Origin: Xiphydria camelus
Lineage: Eukaryota > Arthropoda > Insecta > Hymenoptera > Xiphydriidae
DNA: 64,000 nt
Direction of reading: 5' to 3'
Assembly: GCA_963678675.1 (NCBI GenBank)
Contig: OY783196.1
Location: 26,576,827-26,640,826, forward strand
Numbering within the stretch: the first letter of the stretch is position 1; every line of letters starts with the position of its first letter. Below, piece after piece: positions 57,941 to 64,000 of the stretch. The notes below the pieces were generated by a model. That model was not told where the DNA came from. It worked only from the letters and a program-made list of their open reading frames with translations, and ran no database searches. A program made the position numbers and the translations under genes.

Positions 57941-58669
57941 TAAATACACCCGTTTCGATAATAACTCTATCGAGTATATTACGTCGAATCGATCCGACGA
58001 GATAAAAGCCTCGAGAGAAACGGTAGAGCTTCACGAGAGGAGGGCAGGGGGTGGCGAGGCAGACCATCCGACCTCTCCTCGCGTCACCGCCTCGCCCTCG
58101 AACACCCTTTCAACGCCTTTTCGCGTGCCGATACTCGGCGCGGCGCGGTCCGCTAATCGATCGCCCTTCGAGGCGACTTCGAAGTTAGCGGGGTTCGGGA
58201 ATTTCTGGTACGTCGGGAGGAACGGAACGGGGAAGAAGAGATAGCGGCCCGCGCGGGGTGGCGCACGAGAAGGGGCGGTGAATCACGGGCGCTCCGACGC
58301 GAATGCACGGAATTTCCGGCAAATCGAGCGCGCTAAATGCAGAGCGGCGACGCCGCTGAATCTATCCGCTCTCTCGGTTTGCAATGGCGCTTCGCGAACA
58401 TCGCGGCGATGTGACCAAGTTGCCTCGCCGACTATCGTCCTCTCTCTCGTTCTGTGCCTTGCGGTTTGTTTACGTATGTGTGTGTGTGTGTGTGTGTCCT
58501 ATTCGTGCGGGAGAAGGAGACAAAGGGAAAGCCAATAGAGCGGGAACAGAATAGACACATGTGGATGTATACGTGTAGCTCTCTCGGGTGCGCTAATCGA
58601 TTCCGTGTATCTCTATAGATATCCTCGACGACGAGATTTGCTCTCCGTATTTCGGATAGCAATGATAAA
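57941..58669. other. Unique sequence, no gene found
   Basis: TG microsatellite at 58475-58497. No exon recognised. Confidence 0.4.
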
Positions 58670-58826
58670 TGTGCCGGTCACTAATTATGAAAGTAGTCTA
58701 GATCAAAATTTTAAAAAAATGAGTTTATCAGTTATTTCACACCACATTATTTTAAACTAAATTAATAACTGATAAACTCATTTTTCAAAAATGTTGACTT
58801 AGACCACTTTCATAATTATGGGCACA
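58670..58826. mobile_element. Foldback MITE, 157 bp
   Basis: Arms of about 65 bp: TGTGCC, TAATTATGAAAGTAGTCTA and AATGAGTTTATCAGTTATT on the left; the same blocks inverted on the right. Confidence 0.88.
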
Positions 58827-58828
58827 AA

Positions 58829-59112
58829 TGAGGCACATAGAATAACAGTGGTTCAACTCCAATTTTTTTTTTTTTCAAATAGCTGCCTTTGATTTAAAAT
58901 GAGTTGACTAATGTGACTCTTTCAGTATAAAGTTCTCTCTATCTCTCTCTCTATTGTAGTATTTTAGTATAAAATTCATATTGCCGAAAACTACAATATG
59001 GAGATAGACCACCTTTATACTGAAAGATACACATTAGACAACTCATTTTAAATCAAAGGCAGCTATTTGAACAAAAAAGTGGAGTTGGACCACTGTTATT
59101 CCATGTGCCTCA
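58829..59112. mobile_element. Foldback MITE, 284 bp, arms about 120 bp
   Basis: Both arms begin TGAGGCACAT and share GAATAACAGTGGT, CAACTCCA, CAAATAGCTGCCTTTGATTT, AAAATGAGTTG and TTTCAGTATAAAG. It starts two bases after the end of the previous foldback. Confidence 0.9.
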
Positions 59113-60365
59113 AATACCATCGCGTGATTCCCAGTCTGATTGTATTCCTCCCGCACGACCCGTAAAACCGAAAAGGTGGTTCATTTGTTTATTATTCGCC
59201 CCGTCTTAATGTTAGCGAGAATCGATAGCTTCTGCTGTATAGAGTGAAAGCGGGCTAGATGTTCCAGTCGAAGAGAAAGTTAAAAATCGATTATCTCGAA
59301 ATCAATTGCAGATATCGAAAAAAGGTTTAAATAAAAAACGTTCGTCTGTATTTTTACCATAAAAAAGCCACCCGGCATTTTTCGCATATCCCCACTGCGT
59401 TTCGAGATAATCGCGTTCAAAGTTAAACAGAAACAAAGTTAAAGCAAGGATCTTCATTGGCAAATCGCGCTGGAATATTTTGGTAACCGTATCTCCTTGG
59501 AATGGTCACACGTCACATTCGACGTTCTCGTATCGAGACCAACCAACTCGCGATACGAGACGAGGTAATATCCCGCGCAGGGAGCACCGAGGGCACGCCC
59601 CCACTTTTTCTTCGTTAACCGCCGCCTGTTTTTCACCACGCCGCCAAAACAACTTCGATCCCACGCGCTCGTCGTCTATACGCGACGAAGAAGCCCTGGT
59701 GCGCGCTCGCGCGTTAGGAGGGCTTTTTTGGCCCACGCAAGGAGTGCTAATTAATTGAGCAGCGTCACGGTTATAGGCGCCGACGGCGGGTGATAACGGA
59801 TCGCCTATTCGGTACGATGACGGATCGCGACGGGCGCGTCCTGCGAGCTTTCCGAAACTAATCTCCGCGATGTCCCGTCTCCGCGCCGCGGGAGAGACTC
59901 TCGCCGGAAAAAGTTTCGCCGTGATTCGTTTATTCGTGCGAATCTTCGGAGCAAACGTTCGATTGAATTTGTCGCCTCTCGGGCCCAACGCGACCGCCAG
60001 ACTTTCCTAGAAACGTATACTTCATCGAATCTTCATCCGGGATGAGGGTGGATGAAAAAGCACGGGAATCGCGTAATTTGAGAGGACTATACGTTACTTC
60101 GCGTGCTTTCACGATCGATCGTTATATATTTGTATTGTGTGCCATATCATACGCGCGGGTTTCCTTACTTTTTCCATAAGTGCAATTTAAGAATTTTCTA
60201 TTTTCATATTTTATAGACTTATATGCAAGGGGGATTAGGGGGCGATTAATAGTGTGAAAGGCCGAGAGGCCATACAGTGAGAAATAATAATAATAATATT
60301 TGTACTGTGTGCATATAAATGCAATTTAACGGCATGTCGAATTAGCAAGGGAATTTTCACATGCG
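59113..60365. other. Unique sequence, no gene found
   Basis: A 160-codon minus-strand frame (59506-59988) is unrecognised. A weak inverted pair lies at 59297-59312 and 59397-59412 (ATTATCTCGAAA / TTTCGAGATAAT). Confidence 0.4.
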
Positions 60366-60508
60366 ACTTGCACCGTTCATTTCTCGCCCTGGCTAGTGTC
60401 TTTCACTGTAGCACGACATCGTACATGTACGACGCTCTCGACCGAGTATGATCGCTCGTTATCGTCTGGCATCAAAACGAGCCAGAGTGAAATGAACGGT
60501 GCAGGCTA
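60366..60508. mobile_element. Small foldback, about 143 bp
   Basis: TTGCACCGTTCATTTC and CTGGCT on the left match CTGCACCGTTCATTTC and CTGGCT read inward from the right. Confidence 0.65.
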
Positions 60509-60553
60509 CACAGCAAAGCTTCCTGGTTAAACCGATGTGCCGTATACCCTTAA

Positions 60554-61076
60554 GGTTTCTCGAGCAGTACAGGGGCTTTTTCCCTGCTAAAAGTTAGTCC
60601 ACTGAAGTACAGTAACACTCTAAAGTATGTTCTTCGTGCGATGTGGCGACAACGTTTGACGTACAGTAGTATGTGTGTATCTGTGAGTTCAAGAATGGAG
60701 CCCAAAACATGTGGCCATGCATCTGTACGTCATGCAACGTTGCCACATTGACTTATCAAAGGTTAAATTTATAAAGAACAATTAATAAAAAAAAAATAAC
60801 GGGCTTCTCAATGAACGTGAAAATTGGTACAGATGATTTTAGTTCATTAAACTTGCTGTTCAAAAAATTTCAGAATTTTTTCACTATTTTTCTCAGAAAT
60901 ATCGCGGTTTGTTGGTTATAACCCATAAGAACACATGTTATTTTGTTATTCGAAAATCTTTGCAACGAGCTTCTTAAGACTTGAAAATTTAACTGATTTT
61001 TTTTTTTACTTCAATCTACCGAATGCAGTCATTTTCAAGCATTTCTCACTATTTTTAGTATAACGCTCGAGGAACC
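60554..61076. mobile_element. TTAA-flanked MITE family A, copy 4 (523 bp), reverse orientation
   Basis: Left TTAA at 60550-60553; the right flank is TCAA (61077-61080), one change from TTAA. Ends GGTTTCTCGAGCA and (inward) GGTTCCTCGAGCG. Full length. Confidence 0.9.
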
Positions 61077-61080
61077 TCAA

Positions 61081-63389
61081 ATGACGTATTAACACCGACG
61101 AAAAGCGGGTAGAGCGAAAGGTGTTGCACATCTGGAGTTTCCACGAATGTATAATATATTCCCTGGAAGTGCGCGAGTTCGGAATTCCCATGTAGCTTCC
61201 CACCACTCTTTCGCACGCTATTCTATACCCTGCGCTCTTGGCGAGCACGACACACCGACTTATGTACCGCGGGCGTTGCGTTCAAACGTGACCGTGGCGC
61301 GATTGATGGGAAATCGATGAAACGATCATACGCTCATTTGTAACGGAAAACGGAGTATAGAGCGCTACTTCGGGACTTTGACAATGGACGACACGAAACA
61401 CTGATGGTCATTTGACTGTACATTTATCGCAAATATAGGATCATCGATTCATATACCTTCGGAAAATTCATTCTTAATTCCGATCTATTTGTGCGCGAGG
61501 TAAAATAATACCTTGGATTTTTGTAAATACTGCAATTTTTTTGAACTTCCCAAATAATCTCTATGTTGTGTCAGTGCGAGACACCCTAAAATGCCACGTG
61601 AAGCGTCCCCGTCACATTCGACCTTCAGCCGTTCGAAATATTTTTGTTGAGCTTCCGAAATAATTCAGGTATTATCTCGCGGAAAATATCGAGGGGCAGC
61701 GCGATTCATGAATATACAAATACAGGCGAAGCGCTGAGCGTAAGTACGCTCGGGTGTGGGAGAAGCCTTATCTCTTTCCTCGCAAGACCTGTCAACGGAA
61801 AAGTATCGAAAAATACTGTATTTATTTTAGTCGAGGAAGGGAAGAGGGAGGATTTATTAGCCCATGCGCGAATACTTGGACGTATACTACGATCAGGTAT
61901 ATGTATGTATGTGGGAAACTCTCTGTGGGCGAATAAATTCTTTTCTCGACGACCGTGTGGCGTTTAAGGGTCGTCTCGGAGATTCCGACGTCGAGCTGCA
62001 TTACATATTTTATATTTACCCAATAAATCAATATGAGTCTGTTGCGTAATTTGTACGTACATCACGATACGTTTCGTTATTGCGTTTCTCGCAATATGCA
62101 GATCCGTCTGCATCATGTAACGAAGCGTAAATTACACGTACGCGTTTGGAAATTTTGTGTTGGAATCAGTCCACGCATAATTTTGTATGTTAAAATAGGG
62201 AAATTTTTCGCGTTATTTCAACATTCTTGTATTAAAATGAGCGTAGAGAATATTACAAGTAACACACAAAGAATGTTAAAATTAACGGAAAGAATATTGT
62301 ATCGATACGACGAATCGGCTGATTTTAATATACAAATATGGATGATTCGATTTCAGTACAAACTCTCTCCAATTGTGTACGCAAATACGCCTCGCGTTTT
62401 CCATTCTCGTGGAGAGTGCTCGTATTTTTACACCGTAATTTAATTCCATCGGAACAACGCCGGCGATACCCCCGATCGACGGGACCGTCATCGCGTCCTC
62501 CGCGCGCTCCCCGTAAGTCTCTTTTTCATTACCCGAAGACGGTATCTATTTGCCGGCCACCGAGCGGAGCCGCGATCGCGACGTAGGAAGTCATTTCCGA
62601 GGCAGCTGTGCGTCTCGAGATAAGTTCCCTCGCCGCTCGGCGGCCCGGGAATGACCGCCGTCGCCTCGTTCGTTCGAGCGAGCCGAGCTAACGGCGCGAG
62701 GGAGTCGGAGAAAACGAGAGAGGACTCTGCGAAACTCGGCCGCGTCGGTTGGATGGATGGACCACGTTCGTCGTTACGACGTGTCGTTTTCAAACTGAGC
62801 TTCTTCCCGTTATCCACGACCGACGGGTTCCCCCGTACATCTGCACCGAGCCCCGTACGAGAGAAGGGACACGGAATGGACTCGGAGAGGGGAGAGCGAA
62901 GGAGGTCCTTCCGGGAGTGTTCGCCCGACATACGCGGCTGGCTACGTACCGGAGGCACCTACTTTCGGCCTCCTCCTCTTCGATGTACAACCGGCGGCAT
63001 ACACGCAGGCGCTCGCTCGTTGGCGAAAAATGGGAGCAAATGAAATTCGGCAAGAACTCCGCTCTCTGTCTCGACTGAAACTTTACCGGGTTATCCTCTC
63101 CTCGTTCCGTGTCACTCACTCGCGTGTAGGTGCCTCGCGGAACGAAGGCAATATCGCGTTCGAAGCGGTCTGTATTAGGCGCAAACTCTAACGCGCGACT
63201 GTATGTGCTTGCTGCGTGTACGTGTGGGCACGAGTAAGCCCGTCAGATATCAATACAAGCTACGAACGCAAGCTCCATTCAATGAGAGATATCCCGAGGC
63301 GCTTAACTGAATGAAAGTTTGTGCCGTATAGGAGGGAGAGGAGAAAAAAAGAAGGTATTTAAGAATCCGACCTATAAAGTGCGATATCA
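61081..63389. other. Unique sequence, no gene found
   Basis: Open frames up to 156 codons, including 62033-62443 (+) and 62488-62958 (-), have no recognisable domain, and I see no convincing exon joins. GC-rich at 62.5-63.1 kb. Confidence 0.4.
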
Positions 63390-63638
63390 CACGGAGAAGA
63401 AGAATTAGTTGGAAAATTACTTGCGGGGTCGCGAGTAATTAATTATCCATATCGATGAAATTTTGCTATATGTATCAATTTGATATCTCTTCCTTACGAT
63501 CACGTGGAATAGTATGTGATCGCAAGGATGAAATATCTAATTAATATGAAAAAAAAAGATCAAATCAATGTAAAGAAATAATTACTCGCGACCGTGCAAG
63601 TAATTTTTAGCAGAACCGATTAATCCTCTTTCTCCGTG
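63390..63638. mobile_element. MITE family K1, second copy (249 bp)
   Basis: Ends CACGGAGAAGAAGAATTAGT and (inward) CACGGAGAAAGAGGATTAAT. The interior keeps the inverted pair CTTACGATCACGTGG / TATGTGATCGCAAGG and AATATCTAATTAATATG, as in 12872-13079. Confidence 0.75.
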
Positions 63639-63734
63639 CACGATTCGTATATATCGAATATTCACAAATTTGGTTTCCCTGGATTTCCGAAACAACGGAA
63701 GAAAGCTGTGAAAAGATGGATAATTCATCGACTG

Positions 63735-63917
63735 GTAGCAGAAAAAAAGAACGTATCTCTTTCCATTATCATTATAGAACATCATAACTCGTTGCTGTGC
63801 AAGAAAAAGTCGTAAGTCACATCGATGACAACACAGACTCGCGATGTTTTTCCGCATAGCAACGAGTTACAACGTTTCTCAATGACAGTGAAAAGCTACG
63901 TGACTTTTTTCCGTTAC
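63735..63917. mobile_element. Foldback, 183 bp, arms about 80 bp
   Basis: The left arm GTAGCAGAAAAAAAGAACGT ... ATAACTCGTTGCTGTGC pairs with the right arm (inward) GTAACGGAAAAAAGTCACGT ... GTAACTCGTTGCTATGC. Confidence 0.75.
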
Positions 63918-64000
63918 GAGTCGATATATTCTCGTGCTCGAACGCGAGATATCTCTCGCGTTCATTCGTCATCGCCGGCCGCGGGAGCAGGGCGTTCGAA

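Noticed and set aside
62033..62443. 136-codon plus-strand frame
   Set aside because: Looks protein-like in composition but matches no family I can recall, lacks splice context and has overlapping frames. Not supported without homology data.

Overview
The window looks like nuclear DNA of an insect, most likely an aculeate hymenopteran such as an ant or bee. Three things suggest this: split genes with GT-AG introns, a GC-rich and CpG-rich background full of CG dinucleotide runs, and one recognisable gene whose protein closely matches the insect alpha-adrenergic-like octopamine receptor (OAMB / OA1 type). The species is not determined by anything in the sequence.

The only protein-coding gene I can support is the 5' half of that receptor, on the minus strand in the first 6.7 kb. 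Four coding exons are readable with exact splice sites: 6438-6698 (start codon, TM1, TM2), 3001-3138 (TM3 and DRY), 998-1096 (TM4) and 437-564 (extracellular loop 2). They join in frame into 208 residues plus two bases of the next codon. TM5-TM7 and the stop codon lie beyond the left edge. The exons are separated by introns of 433, 1904 and 3299 bp. The larger introns carry old miniature transposons and an imperfect tandem duplication.

From about 6.7 kb to 64 kb I find no exon I can defend on either strand. This is either intergenic DNA upstream of the receptor or very long 5' untranslated introns of it. About 6.7-9.2 kb is GC-rich and is the natural place to look for a promoter or first untranslated exon, but no start site can be fixed by eye.

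The rest is a mosaic of small non-autonomous DNA transposons (MITEs and foldback elements), tandem duplications and microsatellites set in unique sequence. At least fifteen families can be told apart by their terminal inverted repeats. They include a 523-526 bp TTAA-flanked family with four copies, a large group of TA-flanked elements whose ends read CACTGAG, an element of about 1.4 kb with a core of alternating inverted arms, and several near-perfect foldbacks. Many are nested: four copies of the CACTGAG group, one host with related ends and one GGGGAG-type element have other elements inside them, so relative insertion ages can be read. No transposase gene, tRNA, rRNA, CRISPR array or other RNA gene was recognised. 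The strongest points for follow-up are the receptor gene model, the nested insertions and the core of the 22.2-23.5 kb element.
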